Assembly: GCA_903918375.1 (NCBI GenBank) | Contig: CAIXED010000021.1 | Location: forward strand, 1 to 64,000 | Source of the DNA: an uncultured Pseudomonadota bacterium | GTDB taxonomy: Bacteria > Pseudomonadota > Gammaproteobacteria > Methylococcales > Methylomonadaceae | Reading direction: 5' to 3' | DNA length: 64,000 bases | Shown: one piece after another, positions 1 through 11,513 of the stretch | Layout of the letters: every line of letters begins with the position of its first letter | Position numbering within the stretch: the first letter of the stretch is position 1 | Program-made: the position numbers and the translations under genes | The notes under the pieces: generated by a model | What the model was told of the DNA's origin: nothing | Databases searched by the model: none | What the model saw: only the letters and a program-made list of their open reading frames with translations

Positions 1-123
1 ATAAATTTCGCAATAAACGCCAATTTCGCGAATCCGGCGGGCAATCAACTGAGTGTATTGCGAGCCGAAATCGAGGATAAGGATTTTGTCGGAATGGATA
101 TTGGTTGATGTTGATTGTGTCAC
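1..123 (-). CDS. guaA: GMP synthase (glutamine-hydrolysing), N-terminal fragment
   Basis: Only the first 41 codons lie in the window; the gene runs off the left edge. GuaA converts XMP to GMP using glutamine. Reading the minus strand from a GTG at 123 gives a short Ser/Thr-rich leader and then [20 protein letters not shown], the signature start of the class I glutamine amidotransferase domain of GuaA. It follows the methyltransferase gene by 24 bases and guaB further upstream, so the purine pair guaB/guaA probably shares a transcript. The identification rests on this N-terminal motif and the guaB context. Confidence 0.9.
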   Translation of the reverse strand, partial: MTQSTSTNIHSDKILILDFGSQYTQLIARRIREIGVYCEIY

Positions 124-147
124 GCGGCAAGCCTTATGTTTGGGAGC

Positions 148-1128
148 TTAGAGTAAATCTTTATAAAGTCCGTCGAGCAGGCTTTTGTTGTTCGCAAAAC
201 CTTTGACGGCGTTTTTTTCAAATAATGAACGCGACATCCGTCGCACAAACCGTAAATACGGCGTCATCCCTGTGTAGTGTTTTAAATTGGTGTGGGCTTT
301 GTAAATGCTGCTAATTCGTTCTGCATTGCCAGCAATTGTCCAATTATCTTGGGCATCAGGTTGATCGGCGGCCTTTTTGAAAAACAGCGTGACATTGCCG
401 CCGTCCTCAGAGAATAAATGTCGCTCTTCGATCAAACCGGCTTTTTCACCTAATTTACGCAAAGTAGCCAGATTGAAATTGTACAAATGCGCTTCGTGGA
501 AAGTGCTGATTGGTGATTGGCAGGTGGCTTCCATATTTGGCACTTCGACCACCAAAATGCCTTCAGGTTTTAGCAAGCTACGCAGTTTGTTGATTACGAA
601 AAATGGATCTTCGGTGTGTTCCAATACGTGCCAAATAGTAATCAGATCAAAGCTTTCTTGCTCAAATTCACCATCTTGAATAAAGCCGTGTTGCAGTTGC
701 AAGCCATATTCGGCGGCTGAATATTCGCCGTAACCTTTGTTGGGCTCAATGCCTTGAGTATTGTGACCCAAGGATTTAAGCAAATAAGCAAATTCACCAC
801 CGCCTGTGCCGACATCTAGCATGGTTTGGGGGTTAGCCAATAGATGTTTGATTTTTTCATGTCGAGTTAAGGCTACTTTCCCTGCGCGTAATACATGCTT
901 GGCTTTGGGCTCGTAAGTTTTTTTATAATTTAAGCGATATTCTTCTTCATAAAATTTTCGGGCATTGTGTGGAAACGGATCGCTCCACACTAAGCCGCAA
1001 TCGCTACAAATCACGGTCCGTAATTCACCGCCATCTCTACTGCGGTTTGATAATACTGAAACGTGTTCACCACCACAAAGATGGCAAGGTGAGCTTGCAA
1101 TAGTGAGTCCCGCAGTTTGAGCTTGCAT
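148..1128 (-). CDS. Class I SAM-dependent methyltransferase between guaB and guaA
   Basis: A 326-residue protein. Near the N-terminus CHLCGG (about residue 15) and CSDCG (about residue 41) form a likely four-cysteine zinc knuckle. The glycine-rich SAM-binding loop LDVGTGGGEF follows at about residue 104, then IEPN (acidic end of strand 2) and IWHVLEHTEDP, typical of the Methyltransf_23 type. Such zinc-ribbon methyltransferases often act on sugars or small metabolites, but the substrate cannot be told here. It lies 32 bases after guaB and 24 bases before guaA, suggesting co-transcription; that position is unusual because guaB and guaA are commonly adjacent. Family confident, function unknown. 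Confidence 0.85.
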   Translation of the reverse strand: MQAQTAGLTIASSPCHLCGGEHVSVLSNRSRDGGELRTVICSDCGLVWSDPFPHNARKFYEEEYRLNYKKTYEPKAKHVLRAGKVALTRHEKIKHLLANPQTMLDVGTGGGEFAYLLKSLGHNTQGIEPNKGYGEYSAAEYGLQLQHGFIQDGEFEQESFDLITIWHVLEHTEDPFFVINKLRSLLKPEGILVVEVPNMEATCQSPISTFHEAHLYNFNLATLRKLGEKAGLIEERHLFSEDGGNVTLFFKKAADQPDAQDNWTIAGNAERISSIYKAHTNLKHYTGMTPYLRFVRRMSRSLFEKNAVKGFANNKSLLDGLYKDLL

Positions 1129-1160
1129 ATATTTCGTCCAGAAAAAGCAATAACTTGCTA

Positions 1161-2639
<1,479 letters not shown>

Positions 2640-2715
2640 CTAATCGAAAATAAGCCGCTTATTGTACAACTTTACCGCCCTTCCTAAAAAGCATCAGCGC
2701 AAATTGACTTGATTT

Positions 2716-3183
2716 TTATTGATTTTTTGCGCTAAGAGCCTCGTCAATTGCTTCTAATTCGTGAATTTTAGGGTGATGTAGAAACAAGCCCAATGCGCCT
2801 AAAACCGAAAAAATATACAAAGTATTGAAATCGTCACCCAAAATAAACATCACAAAACCGAAAACAGCCACTGTTTCGATCAATAGCAAGGCAACAGTGG
2901 TCGTAAAAAAATAGCGTTGTTTAGCGGGCTTATCGCCGGGCATGGTTTGATTGAGTCTAACCAAAATGAAACGTAATAAATTGGTTAGCGGAAACAAAAT
3001 AATCGCCACCCCGTAAAAAATGCTTCTGATGATTTCCCGTTGGGCTTCATCGAGATTAATTCTTAACTCTGCTCCCCAAACATGACAAACAAGGTTGTAA
3101 GCGATTAACAATATCAATAGAAAGCCGACAACCAGCCAATGTGGGCGCAATTGTGATTGTGTTGAAAAGTTTTGATCAGTCAT
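2716..3183 (-). CDS. Four-helix integral membrane protein, unknown function
   Basis: A 155-residue hydrophobic protein with about four membrane segments (near residues 17-35, 50-70, 90-112 and 115-135) and a short acidic cytoplasmic tail. No family was recognised. Its start overlaps the end of the upstream CPBP-protease gene by 8 bases, so the two are translationally coupled and probably work together or are at least co-expressed. The downstream gene on this strand is guaB, 88 bases away. Confidence 0.7.
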   Translation of the reverse strand: MTDQNFSTQSQLRPHWLVVGFLLILLIAYNLVCHVWGAELRINLDEAQREIIRSIFYGVAIILFPLTNLLRFILVRLNQTMPGDKPAKQRYFFTTTVALLLIETVAVFGFVMFILGDDFNTLYIFSVLGALGLFLHHPKIHELEAIDEALSAKNQ

Positions 3184-3778
3184 TAGTCTTCGTTATGTTT
3201 TTACGGGTATTGCTAACAATAGCAAGAAAAGCCACAAAATCGTAAAGCGCATGAATCACCATCGGTGTCAGCAAATTGCGTTCGCCGTCATAATCCAGCG
3301 ACAAGCCCAAATACAAACTCATTAACAATGCCAAAACGGCATACAACGGCGTAACAGCGTGAGCCAGTGCAAACACCACGCCACTGGCAATTAAGCCAAC
3401 ATCAGCTCCCCAAGCCTGTTCAAATCCGCTTTGCATTAAGCCGCGAAACAAAACCTCTTCGCCAAAACCGGCTAAACAAGCCAAAATCAATAAATCGGTC
3501 CAATGGCTATTTACAAGCGATTGACCTAACGATTCTTCGAGCATTCTTCTAATTTTGCTAAACGATTGAAGTGGTAAATGTTGCATTGCAAAAAACAACA
3601 AGACTAATGGCGAAGTTGCGAAGGTTGCGTTGATCAAAGCGGTTTCGGAAAAAAACAGATCGGCAAACGGATTAACATCAAACAACCAGCCCACAATGCT
3701 GGCCACCACCGCTAATCCGGCTTCAAAATAACAAGCGGTTTTAAAAAATTGTTTTTCTAGCAAAGATTGATTTGGCAT
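3176..3778 (-). CDS. CPBP family intramembrane metalloprotease
   Basis: A 200-residue polytopic membrane protein. The CPBP (CAAX protease / Abi) motifs are present: EEVLFRG at about residue 107 supplies the glutamate pair and arginine, FALAHA at about residue 136 the first conserved His, and HALYD near residue 181 the second. Members cleave membrane or prenylated proteins, or act as bacteriocin self-immunity factors. The natural substrate cannot be inferred. Coupled by an 8-base overlap to the following membrane protein; divergent from the YcgL gene. Confidence 0.85.
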   Translation of the reverse strand: MPNQSLLEKQFFKTACYFEAGLAVVASIVGWLFDVNPFADLFFSETALINATFATSPLVLLFFAMQHLPLQSFSKIRRMLEESLGQSLVNSHWTDLLILACLAGFGEEVLFRGLMQSGFEQAWGADVGLIASGVVFALAHAVTPLYAVLALLMSLYLGLSLDYDGERNLLTPMVIHALYDFVAFLAIVSNTRKNITKTND

Positions 3779-3866
3779 AGCCTATTTTTGTGAACTGAAT
3801 TTTGACCTAAAAATTCTAAACAAAAACCGCTAGAATTGGCAGGATTGGAATTAATGAGTCGTAATT

Positions 3867-4139
3867 ATGCAATGCTATATCTATAAAAGCCTGAAAAAAG
3901 ACGAACTGTATCTTTACTTAGATAAAAAAGATGATTTCAGCGCCATTCCAGACAACTTAATGCAAAGCTTTGGTCGATTAAGTTTTGTTATGGAAATTGA
4001 GCTAACACCAGAACGCAAATTAGCACGCGAAAGTAGCGAAAAAGTCATCGATAGCTTAAAAAGCCAAGGTTTTTTCGTACAAATGCCGCCAACATTCATA
4101 CCTTTAGCGCCTTCAGCCAGCAATCGTTATCTGCACTGA
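3867..4139 (+). CDS. ycgL: YcgL domain protein
   Basis: A 90-residue soluble protein that matches the YcgL family over its whole length: an opening YIYKS, then ELYLYLDKKDDFS, a LM-(x)-FG-x-LSFVM segment, and the QGFFVQMPP motif near residue 70. YcgL proteins are small gammaproteobacterial proteins of unresolved biochemical function. It is first in a plus-strand series with the DUF2333 and DUF4389 genes, though an 83-base gap separates it from the next one. Confidence 0.85.
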   Translation: MQCYIYKSLKKDELYLYLDKKDDFSAIPDNLMQSFGRLSFVMEIELTPERKLARESSEKVIDSLKSQGFFVQMPPTFIPLAPSASNRYLH

Positions 4140-4222
4140 AAGCGAGCCTTAAGCACAATCCATGCTAACATTCACCTACTCGCCCGAGTCGAGTTTTTAA
4201 TTCTCACCAGGACACGTAATAC

Positions 4223-5242
4223 ATGGCAGAAAATTCATACGCTTTTGAAGACGCAAAGTCAAAAGGCATTCTCTGGGGATTCGGTTCACTGATCGGCATC
4301 GTTTTAATTGTTATGTTGGTGTTAGGTGAATGGTGGAGCCAAGAACCTGAACAGTTTAGTGTGCAAGACGAAGCCGTCGAACGCATGGAGACCACTGATA
4401 CCGATCAAATGCCAATTGGCTATGTTTACGCCAATACCTTGGCCCACATTGCTGATGTGATTTTGTTCAAATCTGGCGGTTATCTTTCCAATGACGTAGC
4501 GCCTCCAGGCTTGTTCTGCGATAACATTCAAAGCTTTGAATACGGTGCGTTGGTGATGTTGCGTGACGGTACTACCGCATTGCGTAACCATTTTGCTCGC
4601 GACCAATCACAATCTGCCGAAGATCCAGATTTAGCAAGAGCGGAACCTTATTTTTATTACGAACGTAACTCATGGGCTTTGCCATCGACAGAAGCCGAAT
4701 ACGTCAAAGGGGTTGAGGCCTTACACGCTTACATGGCTCGTTTACAAAACCCATCGACGACCTCAAAGCCTGCACAGTTTCACTCGCGTGCTGACAATCT
4801 ATGGCAGTACACCGAGGTTGTGATTAAACGTTTAGGTGGTTTATCAACGCGTCTGGCGGCTAGTACCGACAAATTTTCTGGCGCGGCGCATGGTGACCCA
4901 TCAAACCCAATCGACATCAACATGCCCACCATTGGTAAAACACCATGGATGGAAATTGATAACGTCTTCTACGAAGCGCGTGGCGCAAGCTGGGCTTTAG
5001 TTCATATTCTTAAAGCGATTAAGCATGATTTTTCTGACATCTTGTTGGATAAACGGGCAATGAACACTTTGGATATTATGATTCAATCGCTTGAAAACGC
5101 TTTAACCCCGACCTTAAGCCCAGTGGTTTTAAATGGTGATGGTTTTGGTCTATTTGCCAACTACTCGTTGGCGATGGCGAACTATATCGCTCGTGCTAAC
5201 GCGGCGGCTCTTGATTTACGGGACGTAATGAACAGAGGTTAA
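4223..5242 (+). CDS. DUF2333 family membrane-anchored protein
   Basis: A 339-residue protein with one N-terminal membrane anchor (about residues 16-36) and a large soluble, probably periplasmic, domain. The segment GGYLSNDVAPPG near residue 92 and the following YGALVMLRDG are the diagnostic motifs of DUF2333, a proteobacterial family without assigned function. The DUF4389 gene begins 5 bases downstream, so the two form a tight pair. No enzymatic motif was recognised. Confidence 0.82.
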   Translation: MAENSYAFEDAKSKGILWGFGSLIGIVLIVMLVLGEWWSQEPEQFSVQDEAVERMETTDTDQMPIGYVYANTLAHIADVILFKSGGYLSNDVAPPGLFCDNIQSFEYGALVMLRDGTTALRNHFARDQSQSAEDPDLARAEPYFYYERNSWALPSTEAEYVKGVEALHAYMARLQNPSTTSKPAQFHSRADNLWQYTEVVIKRLGGLSTRLAASTDKFSGAAHGDPSNPIDINMPTIGKTPWMEIDNVFYEARGASWALVHILKAIKHDFSDILLDKRAMNTLDIMIQSLENALTPTLSPVVLNGDGFGLFANYSLAMANYIARANAAALDLRDVMNRG

Positions 5243-5247
5243 ACCTT

Positions 5248-5553
5248 ATGCAACAAGATCAAATCAGCGAAAATTTTAAAAAAATTGAAACCTGGCGTCG
5301 GATCATTTTCATGCTTATTTATGCATTTATCGATAGCATGGTGAAATTACTGCTGTGGATTGTGATTTTGTTGCAAATGGCTTCGGTGTTAATCAGTGGT
5401 AAAACCAATAGTAATTTATTAGGGTTTGGTCATAGCCTTTCCAGTTATCACTACCACATCTTACTGTTTCTAACCTTTAGCACCGACCAATTGGCTTTTC
5501 CATTTGCAGAATGGCGTGTTTCTAGCGAAATCGATTTTCTACGGAAAAACTAA
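5248..5553 (+). CDS. DUF4389 family membrane protein
   Basis: A 101-residue protein with two membrane helices (about residues 18-48 and 66-82) and the motif FPFAEWR near the C-terminus, typical of DUF4389. It begins 5 bases after the DUF2333 gene, implying co-translation and shared function at the membrane, still unknown. A strong hairpin follows at 5576. Confidence 0.75.
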   Translation: MQQDQISENFKKIETWRRIIFMLIYAFIDSMVKLLLWIVILLQMASVLISGKTNSNLLGFGHSLSSYHYHILLFLTFSTDQLAFPFAEWRVSSEIDFLRKN

Positions 5554-5575
5554 AGCCCCAAGACTAATCAGTAAC

Positions 5576-5609
5576 TTAAAATCATCCATGTCAATATGGA
5601 TGATTTTAA
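5576..5609 (+). terminator. Hairpin after the DUF2333-DUF4389 pair
   Basis: A perfect 14-base inverted repeat (arms 5576-5589 and 5596-5609) with a 6-base loop lies 23 bases after the DUF4389 stop codon. The right arm itself contains TTTT, which fits an intrinsic terminator, although no long T run follows. Confidence 0.6.
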
Positions 5610-5794
5610 ATCCTGTTTCTATATCCATTTCACTAAGCGATAAATTTTTGATTCGGACAATTCCCAATTAATCAAACTGTTTGAGATTGTTGCCACTCTC
5701 GCTAGAGATTCAAAGGCATGTCCTTTGCTTTCGTTGTAGCGCCTTTTTCAAAAATCTAATCTAGCTCACAGCTTATTATAAATATCCATTGCCC

Positions 5795-7258
5795 ATGAAA
5801 TACAAAGATCTCAGAGACTTCATCGCCCAGTTAGAAAAACAGGGTGAATTAAAACGGATTAAAACCGAGGTTGATCCGGTTTTGGAAATGACCGCGATTT
5901 GTGACCGGATGCTGCGCGAAGGTGGGCCTGCGTTATTGTTTGAAAACCCCAAAGGCTACAATATTCCCGTGCTTGGGAATCTGTTTGGAACACCGAAACG
6001 GGTGGCGATGGGCATGGGAGCAACTGATGTTTCCGAGTTGCGTGGTATTGGTGAGTTGCTGGCTTATTTAAAAGAGCCTGAGCCGCCAAAAGGGATGCGC
6101 GATGCAATGGAAAAACTGCCGGTGTTTAAGCAGGTGTTGAACATGGCACCTAAATTGGTCAGTTCACCAGCTTGTCAGGAGGTGATTCGGGTTGGTGACG
6201 AAGTGGATTTGTCGGTTTATCCGATTCAAACCTGTTGGCCTGAAGATGCTGCGCCATTGATTACTTGGCCGTTAGTGATTACCAGAGGGCCGAGTAAAGA
6301 TCGTCAAAATTTGGGGATTTATCGCCAGCAAGTGATCGGTAAAAATAAAGTGATTATGCGTTGGCTGGCGCATCGTGGCGGGGCTTTGGATTTTAAGGAA
6401 TGGCAAGAGGCGAATCCTGGCAAGCCGTTTCCAGTGGCGGTGGCTTTGGGTGCTGATCCAGCGACGATTTTGGCAGCGGTGACGCCTGTGCCTGATACTT
6501 TGTCGGAATATGCTTTTGCAGGTTTGTTGCGCGGCAGTAAGACCGAGGTGGCGACTTGTTTAAGCCATGATTTGCAAGTGCCAGCTAGTGCGGAAATTGT
6601 TTTGGAAGGTTTTATTTATCCCGGTGAAACCGCGCCAGAAGGGCCGTATGGCGACCATACTGGTTATTACAATGAAGTTGATGAGTTTCCGGTGTTTACC
6701 GTAGAGCGGATTACTCAGCGTCAAATACCGATTTATCACAGCACCCATACTGGTCGTCCACCGGATGAGCCAGCGATTTTAGGTGTGGCTTTGAATGAGG
6801 TGTTTGTGCCGATTCTGCAAAAGCAATTTCCTGAAATTATCGATTTTTACCTGCCACCTGAAGGTTGTTCGTATCGAATGGCGGTGATTAGTATGAAAAA
6901 GCAATATGCTGGTCATGCTAAACGGGTGATGTTGGGGACGTGGTCGTATTTACGGCAGTTTATGTACACCAAGTTTGTGATTGTGGTTGATGAGGATGTT
7001 AATGTCCGAAATTGGCAGGATGTGATTTGGGCGATTACCACGCGAATGGATCCAGCGCGGGATTTAACGATTCTGGAAAACACGCCGATTGATTATCTGG
7101 ATTTTGCTTCGCCTGTATCGGGTTTAGGCTCGAAAGTGGGATTTGATGCGACCAATAAATGGCCAGGAGAAACCAATCGCGAATGGGGTAAACCGATTGT
7201 GATGGATAAGGAAGTTTTGAAAAAGGTTGATGCGATGTGGGATAAGTTGTTCGATTAA
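5795..7258 (+). CDS. ubiD: 4-hydroxy-3-polyprenylbenzoate decarboxylase UbiD
   Basis: Decarboxylates the prenylated ring intermediate of ubiquinone synthesis using prenylated FMN. The protein of 487 residues has the UbiD landmarks: [10 protein letters not shown] at the start, [13 protein letters not shown] near residue 43, [13 protein letters not shown] near residue 63, and [12 protein letters not shown] near residue 285 in the cofactor/metal region. A TTG at 5789 opens the same frame, but the ATG at 5795 gives the usual UbiD N-terminus. It stands alone on the plus strand, converging on hemY with a shared hairpin between them. Confidence 0.95.
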   Translation: MKYKDLRDFIAQLEKQGELKRIKTEVDPVLEMTAICDRMLREGGPALLFENPKGYNIPVLGNLFGTPKRVAMGMGATDVSELRGIGELLAYLKEPEPPKGMRDAMEKLPVFKQVLNMAPKLVSSPACQEVIRVGDEVDLSVYPIQTCWPEDAAPLITWPLVITRGPSKDRQNLGIYRQQVIGKNKVIMRWLAHRGGALDFKEWQEANPGKPFPVAVALGADPATILAAVTPVPDTLSEYAFAGLLRGSKTEVATCLSHDLQVPASAEIVLEGFIYPGETAPEGPYGDHTGYYNEVDEFPVFTVERITQRQIPIYHSTHTGRPPDEPAILGVALNEVFVPILQKQFPEIIDFYLPPEGCSYRMAVISMKKQYAGHAKRVMLGTWSYLRQFMYTKFVIVVDEDVNVRNWQDVIWAITTRMDPARDLTILENTPIDYLDFASPVSGLGSKVGFDATNKWPGETNREWGKPIVMDKEVLKKVDAMWDKLFD

Positions 7259-7266
7259 ACTTAATC

Positions 7267-7296
7267 GCTCGGATTGAATATAGTTTCAACCCGAGC
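7267..7296. terminator. Shared hairpin between convergent ubiD and hemY
   Basis: Arms 7267-7278 and 7285-7296 form a 12-base stem with one mismatch and a 6-base loop. It sits in the 48 bases between the two convergent stop codons, so it can serve both directions. Confidence 0.6.
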
Positions 7297-7306
7297 CTAG
7301 TTAAAA

Positions 7307-8539
7307 CTAAGCAGAAATGTTTTCGGCTTGTTTAATCACTTCGTTGCTGGCTAAGGCCAGTGCGCGTTTGAAGTTGGCACAGGCTTTATCATGCTCGCCT
7401 TTCGCTTGTTCCAGTTCACCCAGCAATTGATGAGCGTCAACTGACTCTTCAATATGCAAACTTTTCAGCAGATATTGTTCGGCTTTTTCCATTTGTTCGA
7501 CTTTTAATGCCAATCGACCCAAGACGCTAAATAACATGGCGTCAGTTGGATAAACCGCCAGCCATTGCTCAGCTGATTGCAGTTGTTTGGCGGTGTCGTT
7601 AGATTCGACCATGGCATAAAGTGCCAAGGTAGTGGCATCCCAATAACGGCCTAGCTGTTTAATCAACCCCGCTTCCACATCGGCACCTGCACCGGCGTTA
7701 ATCATCGCTGCAAAGTAAATATTGGCAACGCCTGGCAAGGTTCTGATGTGTCTTGGAATTTCATCCCAGCAAGCAACAATCGCTTGAATATCATTGTTGG
7801 CGGCAGCTTGTTTTAGTAAGCGGCTAAAGGTTTGGGTTTCCAGTAATTTAACTTCGCCTTCCATGACAATTTTGTGTTCTTGTAAGGATGGCAAAAGTTT
7901 ATTAATGGCTTCAATGTCACCTAAATGCTGATACGCCTGATGCATCATTTTTAACACACGACCATGATTAGGATTGATCTCGTGTAATTTGCTCAAGGTT
8001 TGTAACGCTTGTTCGAACTGATGTTCCGATAAATGCAATTCGGCTTGAGTTAAGCCAACGGTCATGTCGTTATCAGCCGATTGTTCGCTGGCTTTTCTTA
8101 AATATTCGTCGCGTTTGTCTAATGCGCCGCGAGATTGAGCCGCACGAGCCGCGGTCAAGTAATGCAACAACGGTGCGCCGCTGTTTGATGCGTGTTTGAT
8201 TAGAACTCTTTCCGCGCTTTCCCAGTTACCATCAGCGGCATCAAATAAACCAGCAATCAAGGCTTCCTGAGAACGGTTGAATTTAACGCTTTGGCGGCGT
8301 TTGGCGACTTGGCTTGGCATCCGAATCAAAACGCCCATTAAGCGGAAAAAGCTGTATAAAAAGAAGAAACCGATTACCTGAATCACGGTGAAAACCGTTA
8401 ATGAAGTTTCCAGTGACCAGTGACCAAAGCCAATTAATACATAACCAGGGTCGTTGTAAGAGGCTAACCAGTTATGCAATAAAAACGCCACCGCAATGGC
8501 GGCGAGTAGCGAGGCAACAAAGTAAATTAAATTTTTCAT
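7307..8539 (-). CDS. hemY: HemY, heme-biosynthesis-associated TPR membrane protein
   Basis: A 410-residue protein with two N-terminal membrane helices (about residues 4-24 and 42-64) that frame the HemY N-terminal domain, followed by a long alpha-helical TPR-like region to the C-terminus. HemY proteins of this type are not the protoporphyrinogen oxidase of Bacillus; they are thought to organise late tetrapyrrole enzymes at the membrane. Last gene of hemC-hemD-hemX-hemY, 15 bases after hemX. Confidence 0.88.
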   Translation of the reverse strand: MKNLIYFVASLLAAIAVAFLLHNWLASYNDPGYVLIGFGHWSLETSLTVFTVIQVIGFFFLYSFFRLMGVLIRMPSQVAKRRQSVKFNRSQEALIAGLFDAADGNWESAERVLIKHASNSGAPLLHYLTAARAAQSRGALDKRDEYLRKASEQSADNDMTVGLTQAELHLSEHQFEQALQTLSKLHEINPNHGRVLKMMHQAYQHLGDIEAINKLLPSLQEHKIVMEGEVKLLETQTFSRLLKQAAANNDIQAIVACWDEIPRHIRTLPGVANIYFAAMINAGAGADVEAGLIKQLGRYWDATTLALYAMVESNDTAKQLQSAEQWLAVYPTDAMLFSVLGRLALKVEQMEKAEQYLLKSLHIEESVDAHQLLGELEQAKGEHDKACANFKRALALASNEVIKQAENISA

Positions 8540-8554
8540 AACGCTGCCTGTTGA

Positions 8555-9712
8555 TTACTGGCCAGTTTTGGCTGATCCATCAGCAGCGGGGGCTGACGAT
8601 GGATTTTTATCGGTATCGATACGCAATTTACTAATGTCTTTTAGCAGTTTTAACGAGCCGCTGACATCAGGGTATTGGCTGCGAATTTGTACGGCAGCCA
8701 GTTTATTTAACTCGGCTTCAAAACGCTCGGTTGAGATGTTTTCAGCAAAATTTTTCTTTAGCCAGAGTTTGGTGTCAGCAATGCTGCTGGCAAACAAAGT
8801 ATCGTTTTGTTGGACTAAAGCAATCTCTATCATTTCCAAACGCACTTTTAACTGTTGTTTGATGAAATGTGCTTCTTCTGGGGTCAAAATCGCCTGAACT
8901 TCTTGCGATGTATGGCGCAAAACCACATAGCCTTTTAATTGTTTAGCAACGCTACTGAGTAAGCCGTTTTCTTGTTCTGCCAAGTTAGAGCTAGGTGCTT
9001 TGGTTTCATCCGGTTGTTTGCCAGCGTGAGGTAAAAATACCGCCAGATTTTCAACCGCATCTTGTAAATGTTGAATGCCAGCATAAATGCCTACGATGTC
9101 AGGCACTGTCGCACCGTTAAGCAGAGCGATTTCTTTAGCAATTTGTTCGCGGACTTTAAAGGCGGCAGCGTCACCGCTTTCGCGTAGACGTTGGTCAGCT
9201 GCTTCCAAGGCTTCGCGGGTGGTGGCAACGTCACCGACTAAATGTAAACGTTGGTTGGCAACGGTTAACAAATATTCAGCATCCGCTAGTAACCAATCGC
9301 CACGGGTTTTACCCAATTGGCGTTGTAAAGCTTGGATAGAGGTTTCTAGGTCTTTTTTCGCAGTATTCAGGCGCTCTTCGTGCAAGCTAGAAAAACTCGC
9401 CAAAGTTTCGGTGAAATGATTGTCTTTGCCAGTCATTTCACTATTTAAGTTAGTGATTTGGTTTTGCAAACCGGTGATTTGTTCACGCAAACCATTCATT
9501 TCTTTATCGACTTCAATCAGTTTCAAATTGTCCTGATTGTTTTCGCTGTCTTGGCTACTGCGTAATTGCTGGAAAAAATAAAATCCAGCCGCGCCTAAAG
9601 CGATGGTTAAAACGATGGCGATAATGCCTATCAATAAGCCCGCGCGCGATTTTTTAACCACTACAGTAGGAGCTGGTATTGGTTCTTGTTGTTGTTCAAT
9701 TACGTCGGCCAC
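8555..9712 (-). CDS. hemX: HemX, membrane-anchored coiled-coil protein
   Basis: A 385-residue protein with a short cytoplasmic N-terminus, one membrane helix (about residues 25-48), a coiled-coil stretch with heptad-like spacing (about residues 60-140), and a helical C-terminal domain including WLLADAEYLL, the hallmark of HemX. Often annotated as uroporphyrinogen methyltransferase, but no methyltransferase motif is visible. It begins at a GTG inside the end of hemD (17-base overlap), so translation is coupled. Confidence 0.88.
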   Translation of the reverse strand: MADVIEQQQEPIPAPTVVVKKSRAGLLIGIIAIVLTIALGAAGFYFFQQLRSSQDSENNQDNLKLIEVDKEMNGLREQITGLQNQITNLNSEMTGKDNHFTETLASFSSLHEERLNTAKKDLETSIQALQRQLGKTRGDWLLADAEYLLTVANQRLHLVGDVATTREALEAADQRLRESGDAAAFKVREQIAKEIALLNGATVPDIVGIYAGIQHLQDAVENLAVFLPHAGKQPDETKAPSSNLAEQENGLLSSVAKQLKGYVVLRHTSQEVQAILTPEEAHFIKQQLKVRLEMIEIALVQQNDTLFASSIADTKLWLKKNFAENISTERFEAELNKLAAVQIRSQYPDVSGSLKLLKDISKLRIDTDKNPSSAPAADGSAKTGQ

Positions 9713-10466
9713 TGTTTTCCCCGTTAAATAACGTCGTCAAGGTCTCTAAAATTGCTGCATCAGTGGGCTGTTGGCTCACTGCTATCTGTTTAAATCCAAG
9801 TTGTTCAGCGGCTTCGGCGATACGTTGGCTCGCTGCCACTAATAAAACTGTTTCTATTTGCTTTGCTGAAGCACTGTCCAGCATGGCTAGCAAATTTTGC
9901 AAGGCTTCGATGCTGGTAATGCTGATGGCATCAAGCTGTTGCTCGGCAATACGTTTAACTAAGTCGCGGTTATCGATTATCGGCTGTTGGCGACGATAAA
10001 CTTCTAAATAAGCAACATAGGCACCGCGACTGCGTAAGCCTTGTTCTAATTTATCCCTGCCACCGACACCGCGAACAATAAAACAGTTTTTGTCGCTAAC
10101 TGTTTGTAAAGCCGCTTCTGCCAATAAGCCTTCGCTACTAAATTCAGTCGCTGGCACGCAATCTACTCGCCACGCCGCATTTTCCAAGGCTTGAGCAGTT
10201 GCTTTGCCAACTGCCGCAATCTTAGGTAAAGCGGGCATTTTGCCATTGAACGCTTTGATAGCAAAATCCACAGCATTGGTGCTGGTAAAAATTAGCCAGT
10301 CACTTTGCGATGCGGCCGCTAAAACTGCGGCTTCTGGTGGCTGTTCAACGATTTCTAAAGTTGGAAATCGTAATGCCACGCCACCCTGTTGTTCAATCAA
10401 TCCACACAAATTATCGGCTTGCCCAACTGGGCGAGTGACCAAAATTTGTGCAGCGTTTAAATTCAC
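9696..10466 (-). CDS. hemD: Uroporphyrinogen-III synthase
   Basis: Cyclises hydroxymethylbilane with inversion of ring D to uroporphyrinogen III. The 256-residue protein starts with [13 protein letters not shown], shows FTSTNAV near residue 60 and a central [10 protein letters not shown], all typical of this poorly conserved family. Its start overlaps the hemC stop by 4 bases (ATGA type), and its end overlaps the hemX start. Context in the hem operon makes the call firm. Confidence 0.93.
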   Translation of the reverse strand: MNLNAAQILVTRPVGQADNLCGLIEQQGGVALRFPTLEIVEQPPEAAVLAAASQSDWLIFTSTNAVDFAIKAFNGKMPALPKIAAVGKATAQALENAAWRVDCVPATEFSSEGLLAEAALQTVSDKNCFIVRGVGGRDKLEQGLRSRGAYVAYLEVYRRQQPIIDNRDLVKRIAEQQLDAISITSIEALQNLLAMLDSASAKQIETVLLVAASQRIAEAAEQLGFKQIAVSQQPTDAAILETLTTLFNGENSGRRN

Positions 10467-11389
10467 TGATACAGCTCGCGTAAAATTTGTTCGGCACCTT
10501 GCGCTAATAAATCATTAGCCACTTGGATGCCCAATTGTTCAGCTTGTTCAAAGCTGGCTTCTGCTTCAGCGCGATAGATTTTGGCGCCATCAGGACTGCC
10601 AACCAAGCCGCGTAGCCAAAGTTTGTCGCCTTTAATTTCCGCAAAACCAGCAATTGGTACTTGGCAGCCGCCGTTTAAGCGAGCATTCATGGCGCGTTCA
10701 GCGCGAACTCTTAAACTGGTTTCTTCATCATGCAAGACTTTTAAATAAGCATGGATTTCTGCATCATCGATACGGCATTCGATACCAATCGCGCCTTGAC
10801 CGATAGCCGGTAAACTTTCGGTTGAATCCAAACCTTTGGTAATCCGTTCGCCCAAACCTAAGCGTTTTAAACCAGCAGAAGCCAAAATAATCGCGTCGTA
10901 TTCATCGGCATCGAGTTTAGCAAGACGGGTATTAACGTTGCCGCGTAAGCTGAGAATTTCAGCATCAGGAAATTGGGCTTTGATTTGGCATTGGCGACGC
11001 AAGCTGGAGGTGCCGATCCGCGCGTTGGCAGGCAATTCGGCCAAGCTTTTATAGCGATTGGAAACAAAGGCGTCGGTTGGGTCTTCGCGGTTAAGAATGA
11101 CGGCTAAATGCAAACCTTCTGGAAATTCGACCGGCACGTCTTTCATCGAATGCACAGCAATATCAGCAATGCCATCGATCATGCCCTGCTCTAATTCTTT
11201 AACAAACAAACCTTTGCCGCCGACCTTGGCTAATGGCGCATCGAGAATTTTGTCGCCACGGGTGACCATTTTTACCAATTCGGTTTTTAAGCCGGGAAAA
11301 GCTTGTTCTAACCGCTCTGCCACATGTTCCGCTTGCCACAAAGCCAATGGGCTTTGTCGAGTCGCAATTCTTATAATTTTTTCAGCCAA
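10463..11389 (-). CDS. hemC: Porphobilinogen deaminase (hydroxymethylbilane synthase)
   Basis: Polymerises four porphobilinogens to hydroxymethylbilane. The 308-residue protein shows [13 protein letters not shown] at the start, VHSMKDVP near residue 80, [10 protein letters not shown] near residue 128, LRGNVNTRL near 146, and the dipyrromethane cofactor attachment site LNGGCQVP near residue 241 with its Cys. First of the four coupled hem genes; acyP and rlmKL lie upstream on the same strand, 124 bases away, so a separate promoter is possible. Confidence 0.97.
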   Translation of the reverse strand: MAEKIIRIATRQSPLALWQAEHVAERLEQAFPGLKTELVKMVTRGDKILDAPLAKVGGKGLFVKELEQGMIDGIADIAVHSMKDVPVEFPEGLHLAVILNREDPTDAFVSNRYKSLAELPANARIGTSSLRRQCQIKAQFPDAEILSLRGNVNTRLAKLDADEYDAIILASAGLKRLGLGERITKGLDSTESLPAIGQGAIGIECRIDDAEIHAYLKVLHDEETSLRVRAERAMNARLNGGCQVPIAGFAEIKGDKLWLRGLVGSPDGAKIYRAEAEASFEQAEQLGIQVANDLLAQGAEQILRELYQ

Positions 11390-11513
11390 AATAGTTCCTG
11401 CCGGTTTAGACGATAAACGCTTTTTATCGCCGTTAATCTTTTCAATAAAAATAGCCGCTATTGTAATCTGATTCGGCGCTGGAGTTGTTCATAACTTGTC
11501 TTGCTAGTTTGGA

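Noticed and set aside
8568-8897. Long plus-strand open frame inside hemX
   Set aside because: It lies fully inside a recognised gene on the other strand, has no ribosome site and codes for a Ser/Ala-rich sequence typical of antisense reading.
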